A stretch of 33,526 bases of DNA from DASTGO01 sp035719045 (GCA_035719045.1 DASTGO010000087.1:1-33526); one strand, 5' to 3'. Shown: positions 24,262-32,826, counted from the stretch's first letter. Program-made: numbers and translations. The notes: generated by a model not told the origin, from the sequence alone.

Positions 24262-25419
24262 TCAGCGCAGCACGGGCGTCCCGACACCATGTCGTCCATG
24301 AGAACGACGATCACGACGCCCCAGACGGCCCGGTGCGCGGTCGACGGCACGGTGTCCCCGGCGTTGAGCCCCCAGGGCGGTCTGGGTGGCGCCTCGCATG
24401 AATACCGACTTGAGCTGGACGGCACGAACCCACCAGGCGAAGGCGATCACCCACACGAGCACCCGCACCGCCGTCGGGACCCAGGGGAACGGTGTGATGC
24501 CCAGCACCCTCTGCCAGGAACCGACGAAGGAATCGGCCCCCAGTCCGTAGTACAGGGAGATAGCCAACGCCGAGAACCCGGCGCTGAGCGCGAACCGGAA
24601 CTGGGCCGCGCGGTGGTCCAGGAACGCGAACACCGCCCCGCTGAGTACCGAGCAACCGACCACGCCCACCACCATCTTCGTGGTGGTGACCGCCGGGACT
24701 GAGGGAACCAGGAAGTAGCCGGCGACGAACCCGGGGAACACTGCCGCGAACAGACGCCGCAGTCGTGCCCGTCGTTTCCCGCCCGCAGTCTGCGAGGCGA
24801 ATTCGGCCATGGCCGCCGCTCCGGGCATCCGGTCGGGGCAGTGCCTGGTGCACGAGACGCAACGTCCGCAGAGGGTGTCGCCGAGGCGGATCCAGGGCGC
24901 CTGGCCGTAGAGGCGTTCCACCGGCAGCATCGGGCACATCCCGGTGCACCAACCGCTCTTGCCCCGGAAGATCAGGCCGGTGAGCACGGCGACGACCACC
25001 GCGGCAACGATCAACCCGGCGGTGGCCGGTCCGGAATCGTTGAACCACACCTTCCGGGCAGTGACCAGCGGCAGCAGCAGCAGCATGCTCGTCGGCAACA
25101 TCACGGACGAGGGGGCAGCCCTGCGTGCGCGCCACCCGAGCCTGCGAGGCAGTTGGCTGACTGCGGCCAGAGGGCACACGTTGCGCCATAGGCCAGGGAC
25201 AATCAGCCACGTGATCGGGACCAGTGGGACGACCATGTCCCACACCACGTCAAGCATGGGATCAGGCTGGAGCACCACGGAAGCGGCCAACCCGACGGAC
25301 ACCAGGACGGACGTGACTCGGATCACGTCCCACACCTGCTGCGGAGCCCAGGTCGGCCACGATCTGCCGGAGCCGAACCAGGTCGCGTGGATCCGCCGAT
25401 CACGCGCCGCCGCCACCAT
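24262..25419 (-). CDS. membrane 4Fe-4S binding protein (NapH/NosR-like)
   Basis: About 385 residues with at least six membrane helices. Cysteine motifs are those of membrane ferredoxin-type electron carriers: WRNVCPLAAVSQL between helices 2 and 3, GWCTGMCPMLPVERLYG after helix 5, and a classical CGRCVSCTRHCP cluster at about 195-206. In NapH/NosR/CcoG-like proteins such clusters pass electrons from quinol across the membrane. No nitrate, nitrous oxide or FMN-binding partner gene is nearby, so the redox partner is unknown. ATG 25419 is chosen because GGGAGGGG precedes it; another ATG is at 25431. The Arg-rich C-terminus is probably cytoplasmic. Confidence 0.78.
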   Translation of the reverse strand: MVAAARDRRIHATWFGSGRSWPTWAPQQVWDVIRVTSVLVSVGLAASVVLQPDPMLDVVWDMVVPLVPITWLIVPGLWRNVCPLAAVSQLPRRLGWRARRAAPSSVMLPTSMLLLLPLVTARKVWFNDSGPATAGLIVAAVVVAVLTGLIFRGKSGWCTGMCPMLPVERLYGQAPWIRLGDTLCGRCVSCTRHCPDRMPGAAAMAEFASQTAGGKRRARLRRLFAAVFPGFVAGYFLVPSVPAVTTTKMVVGVVGCSVLSGAVFAFLDHRAAQFRFALSAGFSALAISLYYGLGADSFVGSWQRVLGITPFPWVPTAVRVLVWVIAFAWWVRAVQLKSVFMRGATQTALGAQRRGHRAVDRAPGRLGRRDRRSHGRHGVGTPVLR

Positions 25420-25610
25420 CGCCCCTCCCATTCATTCCGCCATCCATCCCGACACGCTCCTGACCGGAGTGAGCACCTCCGGCGGAACCGCTCCCTTCCC
25501 GGAGCACCCACGGCTCCTCGCTGCGGGCCTCGGACGCTTGGGTGAGGTGACTCGCTCGTTGCGAACGTAAGTCGCCACGACCGCATCGGGAGGTTGTCCC
25601 GCTTCCGAAA

Positions 25611-26125
25611 TTGGAGTTCCACAGCCTCTGGGATCTCCCGAGGTGGTCTGTGCCGGGAAACCTGGACGAGTTGCCAGTTCGACTGCCTGCGATCCTCGTC
25701 ACTGCCCGCCGTCGCCCACGCGTGACGTTGTCGCCTCTCTCCCCCGACCCGGCCGGTCTGCGCCTGGCTCCCACCGAAGTGCGGGAGATGCTTGACGATC
25801 TGTGGGACGAGCGCGTGCTGCACCGTGGGGAGGATGTCTCCCGGGCGGGGAGCCTGGCCAGGTACCGCAACCGAAACTCGATGTACCAGTTCACGGAACT
25901 GGGCTACCGGGCGTTCTGCGCGGTCGAGGAGGTGTTGGGGGCCCGGATCGAGGACGCCAGCCTGTCGCGACTCGTCATCGCGGATGATGCTCGCCGATCT
26001 GCGGGCCCTGGCCGCCGCGAATGCCAGTGCCGATGCGGCGGAGGTCTATCGCAAGCTGATGCGTCTGGATGCCGCCGTCGACAACATGGCCCGGCACGCG
26101 GCCCGGTTCAACTTGGCTCTCGGCG
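25611..26125 (+). pseudogene. DUF2397 (Wadjet JetA-like) gene, frameshifted and truncated
   Basis: The reading begins in one frame (PTEVREMLDDLWDERVLHRG, then RYRNRNSMYQFTELGYRAF) and continues in the +1 frame from about 25986 (MLADLRALAAANASADAAEV, then LDAAVDNMARHAARFNL). Together they match the winged-helix and following helical part of DUF2397/TIGR02677, the JetA subunit of one class of Wadjet systems, which cleave plasmids with an SMC-like complex. One extra base in GCGGATGATGCTC explains the shift. After ARFNLALG the sequence becomes an IS701 transposase fragment on the other strand, so two thirds of the gene is gone. No jetB, jetC or jetD gene is in the window. The start is unclear (TTG 25611). 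Confidence 0.6.
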
Positions 26126-26126
26126 T

Positions 26127-26558
26127 GACCCAGGCGGCGGGGACACCGGCGTCCAGCGCCCGCCCGATCAGGACGCTGGCCAGGGCCGGCTTGGTGGCGA
26201 ATGTGGTGTCCTGCGGGACGCCGGCAGCGGCCAGCCGGGCCGGGTCGTCGGTCCAGCTCTTCGGCAGGTACAAGGCTCGGTCGAGGAACGCGTACCCGGC
26301 GGGGGCGGCGCAGACCAGATAGACCGCGACACGCCTGTTCTCGACCCTTCCGGCGGCGCCGACGTACTGCCGCTGCACCCCGACCGTCGTCGTGCTCTTC
26401 TTCACGTCGCCCGTTTCGTCGACGACCAGGACCGCGTCGGTGTCGCCGAGATGCCCCACCACATAGGCCCGGAGGTCGTCCCGCACCGCGTCGGCGTCCC
26501 AGCGGGCCCGCCCGAGCAGGTGCTGCAACGCGTGCGGGGTCTGGTGACCAGCGCGTTC
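26127..26558 (-). pseudogene. IS701-family transposase fragment, 3' exon side
   Basis: Encodes ERAGHQTPHALQHLLGRARWD, the first catalytic-Asp region LVVDETGDVKKS, VGVQRQYVGAAGRVENRRVA and YLPKSWTDDPARLAAAG, ending in RALDAGVPAAWVT. These are the central part of a DDE transposase of the IS701 family. Everything after WVT, including the later catalytic residues, is missing, and the frame runs into antisense of the DUF2397 remnant. Its upstream part is on the far side of a group II intron (29105 onward); splicing would join the two in frame. Confidence 0.8.
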
Positions 26559-26599
26559 GGCGGGTAGCTCCGGCGCATTGCTGCGCCGGAGCCCCCTCA

Positions 26600-26634
26600 G
26601 AACCGGCCGTGCCCGATTTCCAGGCAACCGGCTC
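26600..26634 (-). ncRNA. group II intron domain V
   Basis: A 34-35 nt hairpin beginning GAGCCGGTTGCC and closing with GGCCGGTTC on the minus strand, with the catalytic AGC triad near its 5' end. It lies between the reverse transcriptase stop and domain VI, the expected place. Confidence 0.75.
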
Positions 26635-26678
26635 AAGCAAGCCCTTCAGGCTCGCAGGCGTGCAGATCTCTGGTCTCG

Positions 26679-28436
26679 TTACCGTCGCGGGTGTCCCCGG
26701 CGAAAGCAGTGAGTATGTACGAGGCGAAGAGCGGCGTGTTCGTCCGGCCTGCCCTGCTCCGATGCGGCGGTGACTGCTTGCTTACGCAGCGCCGTTCGGA
26801 TGACAGCGAGCCACTGCTCCCATTCCTGTGGGCTCTGTGGTTCCCTGTCGGCGTCCAGAAGCATCCCCCCACAGATCGGGCATTGACCGTTCTGCGTGCG
26901 AAGGAGACGCATCGTGGCCGTTGCCGCTGGGGAGTTGCTTCGGCGACGCCGTCGGGCCCAGTATTCCGTCAAGGACGGGTCGTCAGGTGACGCCGTTCCG
27001 GTGACGAGCTGGTGCCGGACTATCTTCGTCCAGGCGAACTTCCGGAGATAGTAGCCGGTTTCCCGGCTCCCGAATACCCATCGGTCCTGCCTCTTGGGGT
27101 TGAACATGCCGAAATACCGGGCCGCTGTCCAGCGTCTCAGCTTGTTCGGGTGTGTGAGCCTGGCCCATTTGTAGGTCAGCCTCCACACATGATGATCCAG
27201 CGCCTGAAAAGCTCGACTGGATACCCCTATCCGGTAGTAGGCCGCCCACCCGGTAATGATCGGGTTGAGTGTGCGGACCACCGCGTCGGCATTGGCTCCA
27301 CGCAGTGCCCGCATCTCGTCGGACAGTCTCTTCCGGATACGCCGCAGTGCATCCCGACTTGGCTTGGTCAGCAGTTTGCCGCGGTAGCGGCGGATGGAGA
27401 ACCCCAGGAAATCCACGCCCTGATCGAGGTGCGCGATCTGCGTCTTGGCCTCATTGAAGACCAGACCCCGGGGTGCCAGCCAGCTAGCAAGCCGTGCCTT
27501 GACCTGTTCGGCCTGGTCACGGGAGTGACACATTGCCAGAAGATCGTCAGCATAGCGGATAAGAACAGGTGATCCTGCTGCCACATGCGCGGCATCAGCA
27601 CCGAGGCGCGAGTATCGAACCCCGGCAGCAACCTCCATACCGTGCAGGGCGACATTCATCAGTACAGGACTGACCACGCCTCCCTGAGGAACTCCGTCCT
27701 CGGTGGTCGTGAACCGGCTCTTCTCAACCACTCCCGCCTTCAGCCAGCGCCAGACGAGGCCCCGACCGGGAAACTTGCCCAGCGAGGCATAGATGTGATG
27801 ATGGTTGAGCCGGTCAAATGCCGCTTCCAGATCAGCGTCGAGCACCCACAGGCGTTTGGCGTTCTTGCCCTTACCGGCCTCGTGGATTGCTTTGATCGCG
27901 TCGTGACAGCCACGCCCGGGCCGGAATCCGTACGATCTCGGCTCGAATCGTGCCTCCCACTCAGGCTCCAGCGCGTTGACCACTACTGCTTGCAGTACTC
28001 GATCAGCGATCACTGGAATCCCGAGCGGGCGCAGGCGCCCATTCTTCTTCGGCACGTACACCCGCTTGACGGGTTGGGGCACCCACGGCGCGGCATGGCG
28101 CTGCACCCAGTCAGCCAGATCGGCCTTCTCCGGAGCATCCACCACCACTCTGCCATCGATGCCCGCCGTCTTGCGGCCAGCATTGACCTCCGTCACACGC
28201 CGCACGCTCAGCAGCGCGTTGGCCCGGGAACGGAGCATCAACTTCTGCAGGCTGCGGACTTTCTTGTCGTCCCCTGCCTGCGATGCCGCGAAGATCCGCT
28301 GCCGTAGTCGTCCCACGTCCCGCTCGACTGTCCGCCAACTGACGGCATCCCAGTCAGGCACGACGCCCTCGGGTCCGTTCACCGCGACGGCGTCGGCGTC
28401 GACGACCGTCGATGCCAGTGCAGCCATGGCGTCCAA
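26679..28436 (-). CDS. ltrA: group II intron reverse transcriptase/maturase with HNH-like C-terminus
   Basis: A 585-residue intron-encoded protein. The RT N-terminal domain (about 25-85) precedes RT0-RT7: KRVYVPKKNGRLRPLGIP, SYGFRPGRGCHDA, WVLDADLEAAFDRL and the catalytic YADD at about 295-298 (VLIRYADDLLAM). The maturase X domain follows (PIITGWAAYYR, RWTAARYFG). The C-terminus holds NGQCPICGGMLL and a distant LVHTHCFRRGH, an HNH-like Cys/His arrangement with an unusual spacer. The protein helps the intron splice and retrohome. TTG 28436, preceded by AAGGGG, or ATG 28427 starts it. It appears intact and fits the chloroplast-like (CL) class by its N-terminal domain. Confidence 0.9.
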   Translation of the reverse strand: MDAMAALASTVVDADAVAVNGPEGVVPDWDAVSWRTVERDVGRLRQRIFAASQAGDDKKVRSLQKLMLRSRANALLSVRRVTEVNAGRKTAGIDGRVVVDAPEKADLADWVQRHAAPWVPQPVKRVYVPKKNGRLRPLGIPVIADRVLQAVVVNALEPEWEARFEPRSYGFRPGRGCHDAIKAIHEAGKGKNAKRLWVLDADLEAAFDRLNHHHIYASLGKFPGRGLVWRWLKAGVVEKSRFTTTEDGVPQGGVVSPVLMNVALHGMEVAAGVRYSRLGADAAHVAAGSPVLIRYADDLLAMCHSRDQAEQVKARLASWLAPRGLVFNEAKTQIAHLDQGVDFLGFSIRRYRGKLLTKPSRDALRRIRKRLSDEMRALRGANADAVVRTLNPIITGWAAYYRIGVSSRAFQALDHHVWRLTYKWARLTHPNKLRRWTAARYFGMFNPKRQDRWVFGSRETGYYLRKFAWTKIVRHQLVTGTASPDDPSLTEYWARRRRRSNSPAATATMRLLRTQNGQCPICGGMLLDADREPQSPQEWEQWLAVIRTALRKQAVTAASEQGRPDEHAALRLVHTHCFRRGHPRR

Positions 28437-29104
28437 CTTGCCCCTTCGGTTCCGGCGACATCCATTGCCAGTCTCCGCAGGCTCACCTGACCCGCGTCAG
28501 CGCCCTTTCGGGCCGGAGCAGACGCTCCTATCCGGCCAGTTATGCGGGGCCGCCAGCGGAGGTGCCAGCATTCGGTCCCGGTTTCCTGCTGCCTTTCGGC
28601 CACCGGCGTTCGCTTCTCGGGCCATCCTGCGCCCGCCATGGAGTTCGGCGTCCCTCACGGTCGGCCTACCAGGCTCGCAGCCGCTCACCTGGACCACGTC
28701 GGGGTTGTCACGTTCCGCATGTGTGAGAAACGACCGGGGTGGGTGCCCTCTGCACCCCGGGGACGGCGGTGCGCTCCCGGCTGACCTAGCTTCCCCAGCC
28801 GGCGCCTGCCGCCTCTCAGCGGCCGGTCCCTGGTCTTCCGCTGCCACATCCCACCGGCGGAAGTCTGGATGACGAGGCATCAACGAGGGTTCAAGTCCTT
28901 CACCCGTCCGGTCTTCCCCAGCCTGTAATCCGCAGGTGGAACACAGATCCTTGGGCCTGTCCCTCGGGCTTCGCACCCCGCAGTTACCCGCGACGCACGC
29001 CGAGGCGGGGACGGTCCATGCGCACTGGACCGGGAATCACATCTACGACATCAGCCGCCCTCCTCCAACATGATCCACTCACGGCATGCGGCCTCGTGTC
29101 GCAC

Positions 29105-29235
29105 GGCCAGGGTCCAGCAGTTGATCCGGGGCAGTTCCGCCAGCGCTCCGTCCGGACCGCCCCACGCCAGGTGGATCACGCAGGCACGGCCGCGCTCGAC
29201 CATGCAGGAAGGCTGGCACCGATGGGGTCGTCCTT
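29105..29235 (-). pseudogene. IS701-family transposase fragment, 5' exon side
   Basis: The minus strand encodes GALAELPRINCWTLA up to the intron border, matching the conserved PRKNCWTIAE region ahead of the catalytic domain of IS701 transposases. Residues further upstream (MVERGRACVIHLAWGG) only partly resemble the family, so the 5' end is degraded or truncated near 29240. No terminal inverted repeat is visible. Confidence 0.65.
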
Positions 29236-29247
29236 CACCGAGTACCA

Positions 29248-29492
29248 AGGACACGTGCCCGAAGATCACCAACACCGACCTGCAAAGAATCGCCGAGGCA
29301 GGACTCAAGGACCCTTCGCCCTGGATTACCAGTTCCGGCGGTTACTTTCAGAAGACATTTCCCTATGCGGGTGCCGGCACCCTCTTGAACGGCTCTCCCG
29401 CCACCAGGGTCGTCATTTCGGTCGATACGAATCCCGTGAAGGGGCCCGATGGCACCTTGATGTCTGAAGTCCTCAACATGTATCCAGCATGA
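29248..29492 (+). pseudogene. C-terminal tail of an unidentified protein, possibly a polymorphic toxin
   Basis: An open frame with no start of its own encodes KITNTDLQRIAEAGLKDPSPW, then GGYFQKTFPYAGAGTLLNG and VVISVDTNPVKGPDGTL, ending in SEVLNMYPA. It begins abruptly at the border with the IS701 remnant. The family is not recognised. Its place directly before two ankyrin-repeat genes is like the toxin-tip and immunity-gene order of polymorphic toxin loci, where the N-terminal part has been lost; that is inference. Confidence 0.4.
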
Positions 29493-29549
29493 TAGGTCGG
29501 GGAGCAGGCAAGAGTGCGGTCCATTCCCTCGGTGGGGAGCGGTGATCTC

Positions 29550-30290
29550 GTGGTCGACGTGCCGATGGAGAAGGTTGCCGCCCTGACCTCTGCCGCTGAG
29601 GCGGGGGATGTCGAACGGGTGGCGGAACTGCTGGCCGAGGACGTTCCTGTCGACGCCCAGAACGAGCAGCACCGTACGGCTCTGAACTCGGCCATCTTTG
29701 CCGAGGCAGTCAGTCAGTTGGCCGCGGGCGGCCATGTGGCACCGCCGCAGGCCGGCAGCACCGGAGATCAGCTCGTCGGAGACAGGGTTGCTGTGGTGCG
29801 GGTGCTGCTCAGCGCCGGCGCCGACCCGGAACAGCCGGTCGGAGAGTTCTTCGAGAACTACCCGCTGCGATTCGTCGCTGCGCGGGGCCTGCGGGACATG
29901 GCCACAGTGCTCCTGGAAGGTGGCGCCAGGCCCGAGGGACACCCGGACTGGCGAGGGTCTCCGATCTGGATGGCGGCGATTCAGGGGCACACGGAGATCG
30001 TGGTCATGCTGCTGGATCGGGGCGTGGACATCGACGGGGAGGATCCTTCGAGGGGAAGTCCCCTGGAGGCCGCCGCCTGCGGTGGGTGGCTGGAGACGGT
30101 CCGCTACCTGCTGCAGCGCGGGGCTCGACTCCACCCTGAGGCGGTAGCCATGGCCGAGGACAGGCTGGCGACCGCCAGGAGCCACCCGGACAACAACTAT
30201 GCCGCCACCCCCGAGCGGTGGGCCGAGTTCGCCCAGGTGATCTCCACACTCAAGGAGGCGTTGGCCGGCACCTCCGGGGCCGATGGGTAA
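29550..30290 (+). CDS. ankyrin-repeat protein, copy 1 (putative immunity protein)
   Basis: About 246 residues with four to five ankyrin repeats: AGDVERVAELLAEDVPVDAQ, VAVVRVLLSAGADPE, MATVLLEGGARPEG, GHTEIVVMLLDRGVDIDGED and GWLETVRYLLQRGARLH. It has a Ser/Asp-rich C-terminal tail, no signal peptide and no membrane helix, so it is cytosolic and protein-binding. GTG 29550 is chosen because this start and its surroundings are conserved in the paralogue downstream; ATG 29565 is the alternative. It follows a toxin-like gene tail by about 60 bp, so an immunity role is plausible but not proven. The ankyrin fold alone does not define the target. Confidence 0.75.
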   Translation: MVDVPMEKVAALTSAAEAGDVERVAELLAEDVPVDAQNEQHRTALNSAIFAEAVSQLAAGGHVAPPQAGSTGDQLVGDRVAVVRVLLSAGADPEQPVGEFFENYPLRFVAARGLRDMATVLLEGGARPEGHPDWRGSPIWMAAIQGHTEIVVMLLDRGVDIDGEDPSRGSPLEAAACGGWLETVRYLLQRGARLHPEAVAMAEDRLATARSHPDNNYAATPERWAEFAQVISTLKEALAGTSGADG

Positions 30291-30443
30291 CCGGTGAGCC
30301 ATGGCCTCGCGCGTCGGGGGCCTAGGGTGGAGGTTCTGGCCCAGGCGCCCGAGCCGGAGCGCCTGCGCTCGGACGGCCCCGCGGTCCCGGCTACCTGGCT
30401 TCGCTGGTCCGGATCCGCACAGACCTCCCTTGGCGGTGATCTC

Positions 30444-31181
30444 GTGGTTGACGTGCCGATGGAAAAGATCGCCGCTTTGACGTCTGCGTCCGCGGCGGGG
30501 GATGTCGAGCGGGTGGTGGAACTGCTGGCCGAGGGTGTTCCGGTGGACGCCCAGAATGAGCAGCGTTACACGGCCCTGAACACGGCACTGATGGCGAACG
30601 TGACCAGTTTGTTGGCCGCCGGGCGAGGTACGACATCGCCGGAGCCCAGCGGCGCCACTGACCAGGTCGCCGCTGACCGGGTCGGCGTGGTGCGGGTGCT
30701 GCTGAGGGCTGGCGCCGACCCGGAGCAGCCGGTGGGTGAGTATCACGAGAACTACCCCCTGGCCCGGGCTGCTCTCTGGGGCATGCAAGACATGGTTGCG
30801 GTACTTCTGGAAGGCGGCGCGAGGCCCGACCGGCGCGAGGAGAGGATCGCATCACCGGTGGGCCAGGCAGCACACCAGGGACATACGGAGATCGTGGAGA
30901 TGCTGCTGGATCAGGGCGTCAACATCGACGGGGACTCCCCGCAAAGCAGCCCCCTCACCGGCGCCGCCTGGCATGGGCGACTTCAGACGGTCCGCTACCT
31001 GCTCCAGCGGGGGGCCCGGCCACACTCGGTGGCCGTGACCAAGGCCGAACAAGGACTCGCGTTCGCGATCAGCCGCCCCGACAACGACTACGCCGCCACC
31101 CCCGAGCGGCTGGCGGAGTTCACCCAGATGATCTCCATGCTCAAGGAGGCGTTGGCCGGCACCTCCGAGGCAGATGAGTAG
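30444..31181 (+). CDS. ankyrin-repeat protein, copy 2 (paralogue)
   Basis: About 245 residues, closely similar to the upstream ankyrin protein over its whole length: VPMEKIAALTSASAAGDVER, VVRVLLRAGADPEQPVGEY, GHTEIVEMLLDQGVNIDGD, TVRYLLQRGARPHSVAVTK and KEALAGTSEADE. The DNA similarity includes the 5' flank (GGCGGTGATCTCGTGGT) and about 60 bp after the stop, so the gene arose by tandem duplication. The frame is open to 30294, but GTG 30444 matches the paralogue. Divergence is spread over surface-exposed repeat positions, as seen when immunity genes adapt to variant toxins. Confidence 0.75.
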   Translation: MVDVPMEKIAALTSASAAGDVERVVELLAEGVPVDAQNEQRYTALNTALMANVTSLLAAGRGTTSPEPSGATDQVAADRVGVVRVLLRAGADPEQPVGEYHENYPLARAALWGMQDMVAVLLEGGARPDRREERIASPVGQAAHQGHTEIVEMLLDQGVNIDGDSPQSSPLTGAAWHGRLQTVRYLLQRGARPHSVAVTKAEQGLAFAISRPDNDYAATPERLAEFTQMISMLKEALAGTSEADE

Positions 31182-31385
31182 CGGGTGAGTCGTGACCTCG
31201 CGCCCCGGGCGCCTGTGATGGTTGTGGCCCAGGCGCCCAGCGGCCGAGCGGGACTACACATACCACCATGTGGACGTAGTTTCGGGTTGACCGTTGACCG
31301 GTCCGCTGGGCGGCTCATGGGGTCTTCTCGAGCGGAGCGGGGCAGGGACCCGTTTGGTCTCGGGATCCCTGCCCCAGGTTGGGGT

Positions 31386-31730
31386 TCAGGCGGCGGCGGC
31401 CAGGTGCATACCCTGGATCGCGGTGGACTCCAGGTCGTGGGCGGTGTCGGCGTCGGCGTCGGGAAGGGTCTGGGCGACGGAGGTGACGGCGTGCAGGATC
31501 CCGCCGGCTGACAGGTCCGCGCCGGTGATGAAGTGGGCCAGGATGTCCTTGGCCTGCTCGTCGCTGTAGCGCAGCTTGGCGGCGATGGTCTTGATGGTGG
31601 TGTCGGGGTCGGTGACCGGCCGGCCGGCGGCGGCTTCGAGTTCGCGGACCATCCGCTGCAGGTAGTCGGCGTCCAGGAACGCGGCCACGGCGTCGGTGGG
31701 AGGTTGCCCCGGACGTCGGCTACCGAGCAT
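31386..31730 (-). pseudogene. C-terminal fragment resembling DUF932-type plasmid/phage protein
   Basis: From about 31695 the minus strand encodes DAVAAFLDADYLQRMVRELE, KLRYSDEQAKDILAHFITG and GGILHAVTSVAQTLPDADA, ending in MHLAAAA. The helical pattern and the AGGILHAVTSVAQT motif recall the end of DUF932-like proteins carried by plasmids and phages. The 5' residues (MLGSRRPGQPP) do not fit, so this is a truncated end. Family assignment is from memory and moderate at best. Confidence 0.4.
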
Positions 31731-31744
31731 GCCCTGCCGACCTG

Positions 31745-31801
31745 ATGAGCGCGGACCTGTCCGGGCTGGACCTGGTCGCGTTCATGGTCGACGGCCTTTG
31801 A
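31745..31801 (+). pseudogene. IS256-family transposase scrap
   Basis: Eighteen codons, SADLSGLDLVAFMVDGL after ATG, match the strand with the first catalytic Asp in IS256-like transposases (xDLSGLDLVALMVDGV). A stop follows at once. It is too short to function and marks a past insertion. Confidence 0.5.
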
Positions 31802-32084
31802 TGCCGAACGAATCCTTCTTCCGCAGAGCCACGACCACGGGGGGGTGGCTTGCGTAGCGTCACGGGGACGGCAATCGACTCGGGGTGCTCCGTCAACCAG
31901 GCAGGCGGGTCCTGCAGACGGATGAAGAGCTCCTCCCACCGCCGCCCCCGCACGACGACCAGTTGCTTGCCGGCAGGGACCTTCCCGAAGCGGATCGCCG
32001 AGCGGACGAGTGCCTCGTAGTTGGTCTTGCTCTGGGACCGGTTCACCCCCAGTTCCCCGCTGGCGGCAAGGACGGCTGCCACCA
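31782..32084 (-). pseudogene. unidentified gene tail with homopolymer frameshift
   Basis: The minus strand encodes SGELGVNRSQSKTNYEALVR, FGKVPAGKQLVVVRGRRWEE and DPPAWLTEHPESIAVPVTL. At the run of seven G on the plus strand (31839-31845) the frame becomes Arg/Ser-rich; removing one base gives VVVALRKKDSFGIKGRRP and a stop at 31782, which reads as natural protein. I do not recognise the family. Upstream of 32084 the frame enters antisense of the argS fragment, so the 5' part is lost. Confidence 0.4.
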
Positions 32085-32088
32085 ACTG

Positions 32089-32328
32089 GAGCTCGACCGT
32101 TTCGGCGCTGTCCTGACCGACACGCTGGCCGGCTACGAACCCCACCGCCTGTGCGGCTACCTGTACTCCCTGGCCAAGGCCTACTCCGACTTCTACGACG
32201 CCTGCCCGGTCCTCAAGGCCCCCACCGCCGCCGTCCGCGGCAACCGGCTCGCCCTGTGCCGCCTGACCGCCGCCACCCTCGCCCAAGGACTGGACCTGCT
32301 CGGCATCGCCGACCCCCGCGTCATGTGA
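32089..32328 (+). pseudogene. argS: arginyl-tRNA synthetase C-terminal fragment
   Basis: Seventy-nine codons encode the end of the ArgS anticodon-binding domain: EPHRLCGYLYSLAKAYSDFY, DACPVLKAP, NRLALCRLTAATLAQGLDLL and GIADPRVM, then TGA. ArgS is about 550-580 residues long, so about 85 percent is absent, including the catalytic domain. A working argS must exist elsewhere. The fragment is probably left from recombination or insertion at a duplicated argS end. Confidence 0.75.
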
Positions 32329-32415
32329 GGACCCCGGCGAACAGCGCGAGCCCGATGCAGGCAACCGAACAAGACCAGGGTGTATGGCTCCTTGTCGAGG
32401 GTCCGAACTCCTGCG

Positions 32416-32826
32416 GCGCACCAGGGCGGGATCGGTGACCTCAACGACGACCATCTCGACCAGGAACTGGACCTTGGCACCGAGCAGGTGGCTGGTGTGA
32501 CCGACGGCGGAGTGTTCCTTCAGGCAGTAGGCGAGATGCAGGTGGGGCATCAACGTGCCGCTTTCCGAGTCACGCGCCAGCGGTCCTCCCCCGACGGCTT
32601 CGACGTTGCTCAACTGAACGGCATCCCAGACCGGGGCCGCCGGATCACTCAGACGCCTGCAGGTGCCGACCAAGTCGACTGACTCGAAGCCGGCAATGAA
32701 CATCGGCAGGTGCGCGCTGGAGACCCGATCCGCATCGCAGAAGGCCTCCAGCGTGGGGAAGAAGTAGTCCCCGTGCTCGAACACGACCACGAACGTTCGA
32801 CCGGCCTGCACCTGACGCGCCCGCAT
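32416..32826 (-). CDS. PPC/DUF296 domain protein, 3' end disturbed
   Basis: From ATG 32826 the protein has the PPC fold pattern: RTFVVVFEHGDYFFPTLEAF, SSAHLPMFIAGFESVDLVG, then PHLHLAYCLKEHSAVGHTSH and LGAKVQFLVEMVVVEV. PPC (plant and prokaryote conserved) domains form trimers, and some bind AT-rich DNA or pantothenate-like ligands; the His-x-His motif is kept. Similarity ends near VTDPALVRR at about 32416, but the frame continues to 31720 through antisense of argS and an unrelated tail, so the true end was replaced. Upstream frame residues to 32994 are low-complexity. Confidence 0.65.

Larger units (their letters stand above)
26559..29104 (-). mobile_element. group II intron with reverse transcriptase, inserted in IS701 transposase
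   Basis: About 2546 bp. The 5' end reads GTGCGACACGAGG from 29104. Domain V is recognisable at 26600-26634 (RNA strand GAGCCGGTTGCC, later ACGGCCGGTTC) with the AGC triad. Domain VI has an 11-bp stem (26567-26577 with 26582-26592, loop of 4), then an unpaired UA; the A at 26565 lies 7 bases from the proposed 3' end, as expected for the branch point. Joining 29105 to 26558 gives NCWTLA-ERAGHQTP, the uninterrupted transposase motif. A GCC at both borders leaves a 3-base ambiguity. 28437-29104 holds the 5' ribozyme domains and no other gene. Confidence 0.82.

Noticed and set aside
28971..28976. GTGCGA on the minus strand as the group II intron 5' end
   Set aside because: Joining it to the 3' exon gives no transposase sequence. 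The GTGCG at 29104 restores NCWTLAERAGH.
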